NCBI GenBank assembly: GCA_946544235.1
Contig: CAMNMC010000057.1
Coordinates: 1 to 41,642, forward strand
Direction: 5' to 3'
Origin: an uncultured Lachnospiraceae bacterium
GTDB lineage: Bacteria; Bacillota; Clostridia; Lachnospirales; Lachnospiraceae
Length of the DNA stretch: 41,642 nucleotides
The notes beneath the pieces were generated by a model that was given only the letters and a program-made list of their open reading frames with translations, was not told where the DNA came from and searched no databases. Of this stretch, positions 6,448 to 14,861 are shown one piece after another (position 1 is the first letter of the stretch; the number at the start of each line of letters is the position of its first letter). The position numbers and the translations under genes were made by a program.

Positions 6448-8792
6448 CAGAAAAGGAAAAGAAGCTTATTATCGGAAGCTTGCTTCATGACATCGGTAAG
6501 GTTGTTTACCGAAAAGGTGATGATAAGAGAAATCACAGTATAGGTGGATATGATTGGCTTAAAGAGAATAATCATATCGATGACAGAGAAATACTTGAAT
6601 GTATACGATATCATCACGCTTCAGAAATTAAGGGAGCTTCGATAGAAGAAGATGCGTTAGCATATATTGTTTATATGGCCGATAATATTTCAGCATCTGC
6701 AGACAGAAGGAAGACTAGTGATGGAGAAACAGGATTTGATATCTATACGCCTCTCCAACCGGTGTTCAACATTCTTAATGGTAACAATAAGAAATGCTAT
6801 TACCAGCCGTGGATACTCGATTATGAAAGTGAGATAAACTTCCCTGTTGACGAAAAACGAACCATGTCTGAGGAGGTTTATTCAAAGATCATATCTAATA
6901 TTTCAGAGAATCTGCATTCTATAGAATGGTCTGAGGATTATATCAATTCTCTGGTCGAGGTGTTAGAGGCAAATCTGTCATATGTACCTTCATCCACATC
7001 GAAAGAAGAGTTGTGTGACATATCATTATTTGATCATTTAAGAATTACCGCAGCATTTGCAGTGTGCATCAACAGGTATTTACAGGAAAAAGGTGTAAAG
7101 GACTACAGCGATTGTCTTTTCAAAAATGGTGATAGTTTTTATAATGAACCGGCTTTTCTGCTTGCATCGATTGATATCTCGGGAATACAGTCATTCATCT
7201 ATACGATTACCACAAGCAATGCGCTTAAAACGTTAAGAGCAAGATCATTTTATCTGGAAATACTTATGGAACACATCATTGATACTATCCTTGAAAAACT
7301 TGAGTTATCACGCGTCAATGTTGTTTATGCGGGTGGTGGTCATTCGTACATGATCCTTCCAAATACCAAGGATGATAAAGTTAAGTTTGATGAGGTAATG
7401 GTTGAGATAAATGAATGGCTGCTCAAGACATTTGATAATGACCTCTATGTAGCAGGCGGATATGTCGAGGCAAGTGCAAAAGCCTTTAGGAATGAACCTG
7501 ACGGAAGCTATAGAGAACTTTACAGAAATCTGTCAGAGATTTTATCAGCAAAGAAGTCACAGAGATATGATGCTAGGCAGATCATGTATTTAAATAAAAA
7601 GGGGAATGGTTCACATGAGAGAGAGTGCAAAGTGTGCCGAAGAACCGGAGAAGTGAATGATAATGACCGTTGTTCATTCTGTCAGAGCATAGAAGATCTT
7701 TCTAACAAAATCTTACATGCAAAGGCTTTTTCAGTAGTAAAGGACGATGGGAAAGGAATAAAGCTTCCAGGCGGATATTGTCTAAAGGATGAAACTGAGA
7801 ACACTTTAAAGGAAAATATGATTTCAAATCCTGGATTTGTTAGAGCCTATGGTAAGAATAAGCTTTATACAGGTAAGTATGTTGCTTCAAAGATTTGGGT
7901 AGGTGATTACAATAGTAAAGAATGTGAATGCTTCAATGATTTTGCCGAGAAAGCAAAAGGCATAAATAGAATTGGCATTTTGAGAGCCGATGTTGATAAT
8001 CTTGGAAGAGCAATTGTTCAGGGATTTAAAAGGGGAGAGGATAACAGCTTTTCTACTATATCCAGAACAGCAACTTTTTCTAGGCAGCTCTCTTTATTCT
8101 TTAAATTATATGTTAATAAGATTTTGTCGGAGCCCCAATATTATATTCATAACGATGTAAAGAGTGGGGGCAGAAAATGCTCTATAGTTTATTCAGGCGG
8201 AGACGATATGTTTATCGTTGGAGCGTGGGATGATGTTATCGGTGCTGCCATCGATATAAATAATGACCTTCGAGATTATTCTGAAGGGACATTAAAGATA
8301 TCTGCCGGAATAGGAATATATGAGGACAGCTATCCGATCAGCGTTATTGCAGAAGAGGTTGCTGAGGCAGAGGACAGATCAAAACAGAATGCTGGAAGCA
8401 CGAAGGATAGCGTTACAGTATTTGAAGATCAAACATACAAATGGGATGTTTTTGAGAACGACGTTCTCGGCTCAAAACTGAAAACATTGCAGGCATTCTT
8501 TGATAATCCTGAAATAAAAGAAAAGGGGTATGGTAAATCATATCTATACAGAATATATCAGCTGTTATGTGACCATGAGGAAAAGATAAATTATGCAAGA
8601 TATGTGTATTTACTTGCCAGAATGGAGCCTTCTGATAAGACGGATAAAAAGACTGAAGGGAATGTTAAGGAATTGTATAAGGCTTTCTCAGAAAAGATGC
8701 TTACATGGTTCATATCTGATGTTGATCGAAAACAATTGGAAACAGCTATACTGATATTTGTTTATCTTAACAGAGAAGAGGAGGGAGAATAA
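6444..8792 (+). CDS. cas10: Type III-A large subunit Cas10/Csm1 (HD nuclease and cyclic oligoadenylate synthase)
   Basis: Cas10 is the signalling and DNase subunit of the Csm complex. The 782 residues carry an N-terminal HD domain (LLHDIGK, His15-Asp16, then IRYHHASEI). Two Palm domains flank a zinc ribbon (Cys395, Cys398, Cys410, Cys413). The second Palm holds an intact GGDD at residues 585-588 (YSGGDDMFIVG), the site that makes cyclic oligoadenylates from ATP on target RNA binding. All catalytic motifs are therefore present, so both target-activated ssDNA cleavage and signalling to Csm6 are predicted. It starts with GTG, overlapping the cas6 stop. The length fits Csm1 (about 750-850 residues). 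csm2 follows one base after its stop. Confidence 0.95.
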   Translation: MTEKEKKLIIGSLLHDIGKVVYRKGDDKRNHSIGGYDWLKENNHIDDREILECIRYHHASEIKGASIEEDALAYIVYMADNISASADRRKTSDGETGFDIYTPLQPVFNILNGNNKKCYYQPWILDYESEINFPVDEKRTMSEEVYSKIISNISENLHSIEWSEDYINSLVEVLEANLSYVPSSTSKEELCDISLFDHLRITAAFAVCINRYLQEKGVKDYSDCLFKNGDSFYNEPAFLLASIDISGIQSFIYTITTSNALKTLRARSFYLEILMEHIIDTILEKLELSRVNVVYAGGGHSYMILPNTKDDKVKFDEVMVEINEWLLKTFDNDLYVAGGYVEASAKAFRNEPDGSYRELYRNLSEILSAKKSQRYDARQIMYLNKKGNGSHERECKVCRRTGEVNDNDRCSFCQSIEDLSNKILHAKAFSVVKDDGKGIKLPGGYCLKDETENTLKENMISNPGFVRAYGKNKLYTGKYVASKIWVGDYNSKECECFNDFAEKAKGINRIGILRADVDNLGRAIVQGFKRGEDNSFSTISRTATFSRQLSLFFKLYVNKILSEPQYYIHNDVKSGGRKCSIVYSGGDDMFIVGAWDDVIGAAIDINNDLRDYSEGTLKISAGIGIYEDSYPISVIAEEVAEAEDRSKQNAGSTKDSVTVFEDQTYKWDVFENDVLGSKLKTLQAFFDNPEIKEKGYGKSYLYRIYQLLCDHEEKINYARYVYLLARMEPSDKTDKKTEGNVKELYKAFSEKMLTWFISDVDRKQLETAILIFVYLNREEEGE

Positions 8793-8793
8793 A

Positions 8794-9186
8794 GTGACGA
8801 TAATAAATGAAACAAACTATGTAGATATTGCAGAAAAAACGATAAATAGGTTGAAAGAAAAAAAGGATAATAAAGGAAAACCAGTTGGTCTTGTAACAAC
8901 CTCAAAGATACGTAATATTTTGGCGATGGGGGCAGAAATCTATAATGATGTTCTTCTTGCAAAAGATGAAACTCTTGACAATGAGCTGAAGGGTAGAATT
9001 GATTACCTGAGAATAAGAGCCCTGTATGAGGCGGGAAGAGATTCAGCAGTAAAGAGTTTTGTTATAGAAGCCAGAGTGCCAGATATTATTAAAGAGATTA
9101 AGACAAAACAAGATTATATTCTGTTTTACAGATACATGGAATCATTGGTAGCATTCCATAGATTCTTTGGTGGAAAAGATATGTAA
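8794..9186 (+). CDS. csm2: Csm2 small subunit of the type III-A complex
   Basis: This 130-residue, mostly helical protein matches Csm2, the small subunit that lines the belly of the Csm filament and contacts crRNA and target RNA. Residues about 32-105 contain the family pattern GLVTTSKIRNILAMG, followed by a long basic helix starting LKGRIDYLRIRALYEAGRDS and a YMESLVAFHRFFGGKD ending. Start choice: GTG 8794, preceded by GGAGGGAG and lying directly after the cas10 TAA. The longer frame back to 8758 would run inside cas10 and lacks its own ribosome site. Its place between cas10 and csm3 is canonical. Confidence 0.9.
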   Translation: MTIINETNYVDIAEKTINRLKEKKDNKGKPVGLVTTSKIRNILAMGAEIYNDVLLAKDETLDNELKGRIDYLRIRALYEAGRDSAVKSFVIEARVPDIIKEIKTKQDYILFYRYMESLVAFHRFFGGKDM

Positions 9187-9202
9187 TAGTGGAGGTGGAA
9201 AG

Positions 9203-9877
9203 ATGTTTGCAAAGATAGAGATTACAGGTGTGATAGAAGTAGTAACAGGTATGCATATAGGAGGTTCTTCAGCATTTGCGGCAATAGGAGCGGTTGATTC
9301 ACCGGTTATAAGAGATGCTGCTACAAATCTTCCGATGATTCCGGGGAGTAGTCTGAAAGGTAAGATGAGGACACTATTGTCAAAACAGTATAATACAGAG
9401 ATTGCAGCTAAGCCGGATGACGATGATGAAAAACTGACAAGAATTTTTGGCTCTGCGAAAAAAGGGAATGTTAAGCGTAGCAGGCTTCTTGTTTCAGATA
9501 TGGTTCTGGCTAATGCTGATGAACTTAGAAGACAAGGCATTCAGAGTATCACAGAAGTAAAATTTGAAAACTCAATCAACAGACTTACGGCTGTTGCTAA
9601 TCCGAGACAGATTGAGAGAGCCGTCAGAGGATCAAAGTTTAATCTGGATATGATTTATGAAATAGATAATTCTTCAAATGATCCTGAAAATGAACTGGTA
9701 GAAGATTTTTCGATTATTGCAGAGGGGTTAAAGCTTCTTGAGTATGATTATCTTGGCGGAAGCGGATCAAGAGGATATGGCAAAGTTAAATTCAATGATC
9801 TTAATGCAGATGTTGTTATCGGAGAAATTGATGAAGATGTTCTGAAAAAATGCAACGATGCTTTGAAAAATGAATAA
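9203..9877 (+). CDS. csm3: Csm3 backbone subunit with target-RNA cleaving aspartate
   Basis: Csm3 is the repeated RAMP (Cas7-like) subunit that forms the backbone and cuts target RNA at 6-nt intervals. The 224-residue protein begins MFAKIEITGVIEV and has the family block IGAVDSPVIRD followed by IPGSSLKGKMR. The aspartate in AVDSP falls at residue 32, the known catalytic position in this family, so RNase activity should be intact. The C-terminal glycine-rich loop YLGGSGSRGYGKV (about 194-206) is also typical of RAMPs. Start: ATG 9203, with GGAGGTGG about 5 nt upstream; the upstream frame to 9167 overlaps csm2 and is rejected. Confidence 0.95.
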   Translation: MFAKIEITGVIEVVTGMHIGGSSAFAAIGAVDSPVIRDAATNLPMIPGSSLKGKMRTLLSKQYNTEIAAKPDDDDEKLTRIFGSAKKGNVKRSRLLVSDMVLANADELRRQGIQSITEVKFENSINRLTAVANPRQIERAVRGSKFNLDMIYEIDNSSNDPENELVEDFSIIAEGLKLLEYDYLGGSGSRGYGKVKFNDLNADVVIGEIDEDVLKKCNDALKNE

Positions 9878-9903
9878 TAAACAAAGAAAGAGGGATGTGA
9901 ATT

Positions 9904-10821
9904 ATGGATTATAAAATATTCAAACTATCTTTCTTGAATGGCGTGCATTTTGGTGAGGGAACCCTTGATGATACTGCATATACCTTTATGGCAGATACCC
10001 TGTTTTCGGCTCTGTGTTTGGAATCTCTTAAGAGTGGGAAAGAACAGTTGGAAGAGTTGGTTTCCAAAACAAAATCCGGTGATTTATCCTTTTCGGATGC
10101 TTTTCCGTATATTAAGGGGACTTACTACATACCTAAACCAAATATCCGAATAGAATCAAACAATGAAGGCGATTCGGTATTAAAGAAGAAATACAAGAAT
10201 ACTCAGTATATTGATTCTTCTCTGATTAGCAGATTTGTTGCTGGTGATTATCCGGAAGAAAAGTTAGGGAAGCTTTCGAATCTTGGCATCAAAGAAAAAA
10301 GAACTCTCGTTTCGATAAGAGGTCAAGAGAAAACTGAACCATACAGGATAGGAGTTTATCGTTATAGAGAAAATGCCGGCTTATATATCATTGTAGGCTA
10401 TTCTTCAGATGATGTTTTGAGTTTTGTAGCCGATATCATGGATTCTCTTGCTGAAAGCGGAATTGGTGGAAAGAGAAGTTCAGGTATGGGTAGATTCACA
10501 TATCAGATTGTTGATATGCCAGGTTACTTTAGTGGAAGGATAGATAAGACAAACGGAAGAAATATGCTTCTATCGGCTGCATTGCCACGAGAAGAAGAGA
10601 TAGAAGAGACTATGATCAATTCGAACTATACGCTTATAAAACGAAGCGGATTTGTTTTCTCCGAGAATTATTCAGATGAATTACGCAAGAAAGATGATCT
10701 GTTCGTATTTAAGGCTGGTTCTTGCTTTGAAAAGATTTTTCAGGGAGATATCTATGATGTTTCGCGGGGAGGAAATCACCCGGTTTACAGATATGCGAGA
10801 CCAATGTTTATGAACGTTTAG
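9904..10821 (+). CDS. csm4: Csm4 subunit binding the crRNA 5-prime tag
   Basis: Csm4 is the Cas5-like RAMP that binds the 8-nt repeat-derived 5-prime handle of the crRNA and docks Cas10. The protein is 305 residues long. It starts with the typical FKLSFLNGVHFGEGTLDDTA block (residues 5-24), has TLFSALCLESL next, and carries a glycine-rich loop ESGIGGKRSSGMGRF near residues 190-204. The family normally measures about 300 residues. The ATG at 9904 follows GAGGGATGTG. It lies 26 nt after csm3 and 38 nt before csm5, in the canonical order. Confidence 0.93.
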   Translation: MDYKIFKLSFLNGVHFGEGTLDDTAYTFMADTLFSALCLESLKSGKEQLEELVSKTKSGDLSFSDAFPYIKGTYYIPKPNIRIESNNEGDSVLKKKYKNTQYIDSSLISRFVAGDYPEEKLGKLSNLGIKEKRTLVSIRGQEKTEPYRIGVYRYRENAGLYIIVGYSSDDVLSFVADIMDSLAESGIGGKRSSGMGRFTYQIVDMPGYFSGRIDKTNGRNMLLSAALPREEEIEETMINSNYTLIKRSGFVFSENYSDELRKKDDLFVFKAGSCFEKIFQGDIYDVSRGGNHPVYRYARPMFMNV

Positions 10822-10859
10822 CTTGAAGATAAGATTGATCGGAAAGGATAGGTTTATAG

Positions 10860-11969
10860 ATGAATGGGTATCAAGAAACATTAACTATAAAACTAAAGGT
10901 TTTAGGACCTGTTTTTGTTGGAAGTGGACGAGAATTGTCGAAAAAAGAATATATATTTCTAAATAAATCAGAGATTGGCGTACTTGATTTCCCGAAGTTT
11001 TATAATTATATCGTCAGTAAAGGTTTAAGTGATAGATTTGAAACCTTTCTTGTAAATGATGAACGTGGTGAACTGTATAAGTGGTTATACAATTACAAGA
11101 TTCGGATTGACGATATTAAGCAGTATTTTAAATATATAATGCCTTGTGGGGATACCTCTCTGACAAAAGGGAATAAAACTCAGATAATGGAATTTGTAAA
11201 AGATCCATATGGAAAACCATATATTCCAGGAAGTTCTATGAAGGGTGTACTAAGGAACTTGCTGCTGAATGAAAATATATCTGATGACAGGACAGGGTTT
11301 AACGCTTTCAAGAAGAACGTAAAAAATACTTTGGATAATAATACCAATAAGAAAAATAAGAGGTTACTATCACGAGAAGATAAAGAGCTGAACGTTAAAG
11401 TGTTTAACAATCTTGAGAGAGAGCAGAAGAAGATTGATGATGCGAGAAATGATGAACTCGCAGGTTTGATCGTTGGTGATAGTAAACCTTTGGAGATAAC
11501 TGATCTGATTCTTGTACAAAAGATTGAGAGAGAAACCGATGGGACAGAGAGAAACCTTAATCTTCTGAGGGAAGCCTTAAAGCCGACTACTCTGGTTGAG
11601 TTTCCACTTACGATTGATACACAACTGTGCAAAATCAATAAAGACAGGATAATGAATTCAGTTAAGACTTTTTCACAGGTTTATAATGAGTGTTTTGTCA
11701 GAAAGTTTAAAGGATTTGGTGATATTAAAGAGGATATCATGTATCTTGGCGGTGGTTCAGGTTTTACGTCAAAGACGGTTAATTATACCTTGTTTGGATC
11801 AGAGGAAGGAACAGAGATAAACAGAGCTGTATTTGATAATACGGGTGTACCAAGTAATCATAAGCACAATTTGGATATACAGAAAGGCGTTTCTCCTCAT
11901 ATCTTGAAATGCACCAGGTGGGATGGAAAATTGTATCAGATGGGTAAGTGCCGGATAAGTATCGAATGA
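10860..11969 (+). CDS. csm5: Csm5 subunit capping the crRNA 3-prime end
   Basis: Csm5 is the RAMP at the head of the Csm filament, needed for 3-prime crRNA trimming. The protein is 369 residues, as expected. The N-terminal strand LTIKLKVLGPVFVGSG is typical, residues 119-131 hold PYIPGSSMKGVLR, which matches the RAMP signature seen in Csm3, and LGGGSGFTSKTV near 295-306 is the glycine-rich loop. A charged stretch rich in Lys, Asn and Asp (residues about 150-195) is an insert or disordered loop. The start ATG lies 7 nt after an AGG-containing site. It is the last gene before the CRISPR leader. Confidence 0.93.
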   Translation: MNGYQETLTIKLKVLGPVFVGSGRELSKKEYIFLNKSEIGVLDFPKFYNYIVSKGLSDRFETFLVNDERGELYKWLYNYKIRIDDIKQYFKYIMPCGDTSLTKGNKTQIMEFVKDPYGKPYIPGSSMKGVLRNLLLNENISDDRTGFNAFKKNVKNTLDNNTNKKNKRLLSREDKELNVKVFNNLEREQKKIDDARNDELAGLIVGDSKPLEITDLILVQKIERETDGTERNLNLLREALKPTTLVEFPLTIDTQLCKINKDRIMNSVKTFSQVYNECFVRKFKGFGDIKEDIMYLGGGSGFTSKTVNYTLFGSEEGTEINRAVFDNTGVPSNHKHNLDIQKGVSPHILKCTRWDGKLYQMGKCRISIE

Positions 11970-12109
11970 CATCGTTTTGCCACGATGCTTGATTATGTTT
12001 GATTTATTATATGAATGGTCATTTGTTTTTTGCTATCAAAAGCATATTTCTGTTTTGCCACGATTTTCACTCTTGGAAAGCGCGTTTTTACACGCTTTCC
12101 AGGGGGAGT
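11970..12109 (+). promoter_or_regulatory. CRISPR leader between csm5 and the first repeat
   Basis: This 140-nt AT-rich stretch between the csm5 stop and repeat 1 carries no gene. It contains a 13-bp direct repeat, GTTTTGCCACGAT, at 11974-11986 and 12052-12064. An 8-bp perfect stem GGAAAGCG/CGCTTTCC (12075-12082 with 12093-12100) ends nine nt before repeat 1. The leader assignment follows from repeat conservation: repeats 1 to 14 next to this side are identical, while those at the cas1 end have decayed. A clear -35/-10 pair for the array was not found; read-through from the csm operon is possible. Confidence 0.7.
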
Positions 12110-14845
12110 GAATAGATATATGCTCTCCGGAAGGAGACGAAAACCCGTAATTCCCATAGCTGTAAGAATAGCTATAGCTGGAATAGATATATGCTCTCCG
12201 GAAGGAGACGAAAACTGTAACCTTTGTACCCATTGACTGACAGATTGTAATAGAATAGATATATGCTCTCCGGAAGGAGACGAAAACAAGTACCTAAAAA
12301 ACCTTTGATAAGCCCCTTGCCGAATAGATATATGCTCTCCGGAAGGAGACGAAAACTACTATGAAACCATTATTAAGGCTTACATCTTTGAATAGATATA
12401 TGCTCTCCGGAAGGAGACGAAAACAGGTTGCCGCTGGTGCTTCCAATCTTGTCATATCGAATAGATATATGCTCTCCGGAAGGAGACGAAAACTTTGGGT
12501 CGGCGCCTTTCGTTTGTTGATGAGTCAATTGAATAGATATATGCTCTCCGGAAGGAGACGAAAACTGCACAAAACCTTGCAGTTGAAAGATTTGAATAAC
12601 GAATAGATATATGCTCTCCGGAAGGAGACGAAAACGTACCACATTGTTTGCTATGAGTCTCATATCTGCCTGAATAGATATATGCTCTCCGGAAGGAGAC
12701 GAAAACTAATAAAGCGTCGTTTGTGTTCAATTCTACATTATAATAGAATAGATATATGCTCTCCGGAAGGAGACGAAAACGTTATCATCTCCCTGTGTAA
12801 ATGTTGGGATCTCACCATTGAATAGATATATGCTCTCCGGAAGGAGACGAAAACTGTACGGTAGTTGCTTGTGAACCAACAAACGGAAATTACCGAATAG
12901 ATATATGCTCTCCGGAAGGAGACGAAAACTCATAATCATCAGCGTATGCAGGTTTATTATTAGAATAGATATATGCTCTCCGGAAGGAGACGAAAACGAA
13001 AAGAAGTTATTGTTTGCTGATGTAATACGGAATAGATATATGCTCTCCGGAAGGAGACGAAAACAATAAATCTCCAAGCAGCTTCACTTGTTTTGAACAT
13101 AGAATAGATATATGCTTTCCAGAAGGAGACGAAAACTTGTCCATGTCTGATTGATAATTCTAAAATCGTCCGGAATAGATATATGCTCTCCGGAAGGAGA
13201 CGAAAACAAGCATCATCAGCTCTGTCCATAAGTTCTTTGTACGAATAGATATATGCTCTCCGGAAGGAGACGAAAACTCTTTCGCGATTTTATACCAAAA
13301 TCTGAAATCCTGAATAGATATATGCTCTCCGGAAGGAGACGAAAACGCTTCTTCATGATTCCTTCAGTTAATGGATCGAGGAATAGATATATGCTCTCCG
13401 GAAGGAGACGAAAACCCCATCTTTCGCTCTCTTTTGCGTTTTCATACCAAGAATAGATATATGCTCTCCGGAAGGAGACGAAAACTGGAATTGCCTTATA
13501 CGTTGCAACCGCTCCGTTACAAGAATAGATATATGCTCTCCGGAAGGAGACGAAAACGCATAAAACTCGCTCATTCCTTTTAGATAATCGGGAATAGATA
13601 TATGCTCTCCGGAAGGAGACGAAAACTCTCTGCGGATAATAGCCTCCGCTGGTTTTATCATAAGAATAGATATATGCTCTCTGGAAGGAGACGAAACGAT
13701 TTTCTTAGCATTCATGGATGCAATCTCCTGATCGAATAGATATATGCACTCCGGAAGGGGACGAAAACTGCGGAGGCATGTGTATCAACGAACACAATGC
13801 CTCAAGAATAGATATATGTTCTCCAGAAGGAGACGAAAACGGGTATATCTGCGAACCACATTTTGCATACTCTCTGCCGAGAATATATTTATGCGCTCCG
13901 TAAGGAGACGAAAACGTGATGAAACTCTCCCCCTTCGCAAGCTTGCTATTACCGAATAGATATATGCACTCCGGAAGGAGACGAAAACCATATTTTTTCT
14001 TGGTTACATATTCGCTCATGTTGAATAGATATAAGCTCTCCGGAAGGAGACGAAAACAGTCACCAAACTTTGACTTATAAATCTCTAACTTTAACGAATA
14101 GATATAAGCTCTCCAGAAGGAGACGAAAACCATAACCGTGACATACATACAAATTCCGTCCACAGGATCGAATAGATATATGCTCTCCGGAAGGAGACGA
14201 AAACGCGGCATCCCTTACCGCACTTGCCTGTCGCCTTAATAGAATAGATATATGCTCTCTGGAAGGAGACGAAAACTAGCCCTCTCCGATGTATCCATGA
14301 TTTGCGGAAGTGAATAGATATATGCACTCCGGGAGGAGACGAAAACAGAGAAAATCTCTACTAAACCGATAACGAAACCATTGAATAGATATATGCACTC
14401 CGGAAGGAGACGAAAACGCTTCCAAAAAGGCATAAAAAAAACGCCTTCGGCAAAAGAATAGATATATGCACTCCGGAAGGAGACGAAAACTCAAGCTCTG
14501 GAGCACCGTATGCTCTTGACTCATCGAATAGATATATGCTCTCCGGGAGGAGACGAAAACCGTAACAGATTGCGCCGAATATCATCTTCTTGAAGGTGAA
14601 TAGATATATGCACTCTGGAAGGAGACGAAAACGTGTCACGCGTAGCCTTAAAAGTGGTTGCATTAAGCTGGAATAGATATATGCTCTCCGGGAGGAGACG
14701 AAAACGATCGTCTGAAACTCTTTGTCTGTCATGTTTTCGAATAGATATATGCACTCCGGAAGGAGACGAAAACTTTGCAAGCTTATCCTTCAAACCTTCA
14801 TATTAGTTACGAATAGATATAAGCACTTCGGAAGGAGACGATTGA
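12110..14845 (+). CRISPR. Type III-A CRISPR array, 39 repeats and 38 spacers
   Basis: I count 39 copies of a 35-nt repeat that begins GAATAGATATATGCTCTCC and ends GGAAGGAGACGAAAAC, at a period of 67-75 nt, with spacers of 32 to 40 nt. The repeat folds as TCTCC-GGAA-GGAGA, a five-pair stem with a GNRA loop, leaving GACGAAAAC as the likely 5-prime handle region. Repeats 1-14 are identical. Variants appear at repeat 15 (13102) and become frequent from repeat 23 (13664, which is one base short). The last repeat (14811-14845) has lost the AAAAC end and lies immediately upstream of cas1. Leader and youngest spacers are therefore on the csm5 side. Transcription on the + strand is predicted, in line with the cas genes. 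No spacer matched the window by eye. Confidence 0.98.
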
Positions 14846-14861
14846 GTAAAGGGGGATTAAA

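Noticed and set aside
12361..13959. Forward open frames containing NRYMLSGRRRK or RIDICSPEGDEN
   Set aside because: These are also translations of the CRISPR repeat in its two open forward frames; no ribosome sites precede them.
12373..14793. Many reverse-strand open frames of 65-168 codons across the array
   Set aside because: The 35-nt repeat is open in all three reverse frames, giving recurrent FSSPSGEHISI, FVSFRRAYIYS and FRLLPESIYLF peptides. They are artefacts of the repeats, not genes.
12145..14810. Strand bias of spacers from stop-codon counts
   Set aside because: By hand I counted about 69 stop triplets on the forward and about 67 on the reverse strand over all spacers, so stop counting alone gives no bias; only the pyrimidine excess and a few clear gene-like spacers remain.
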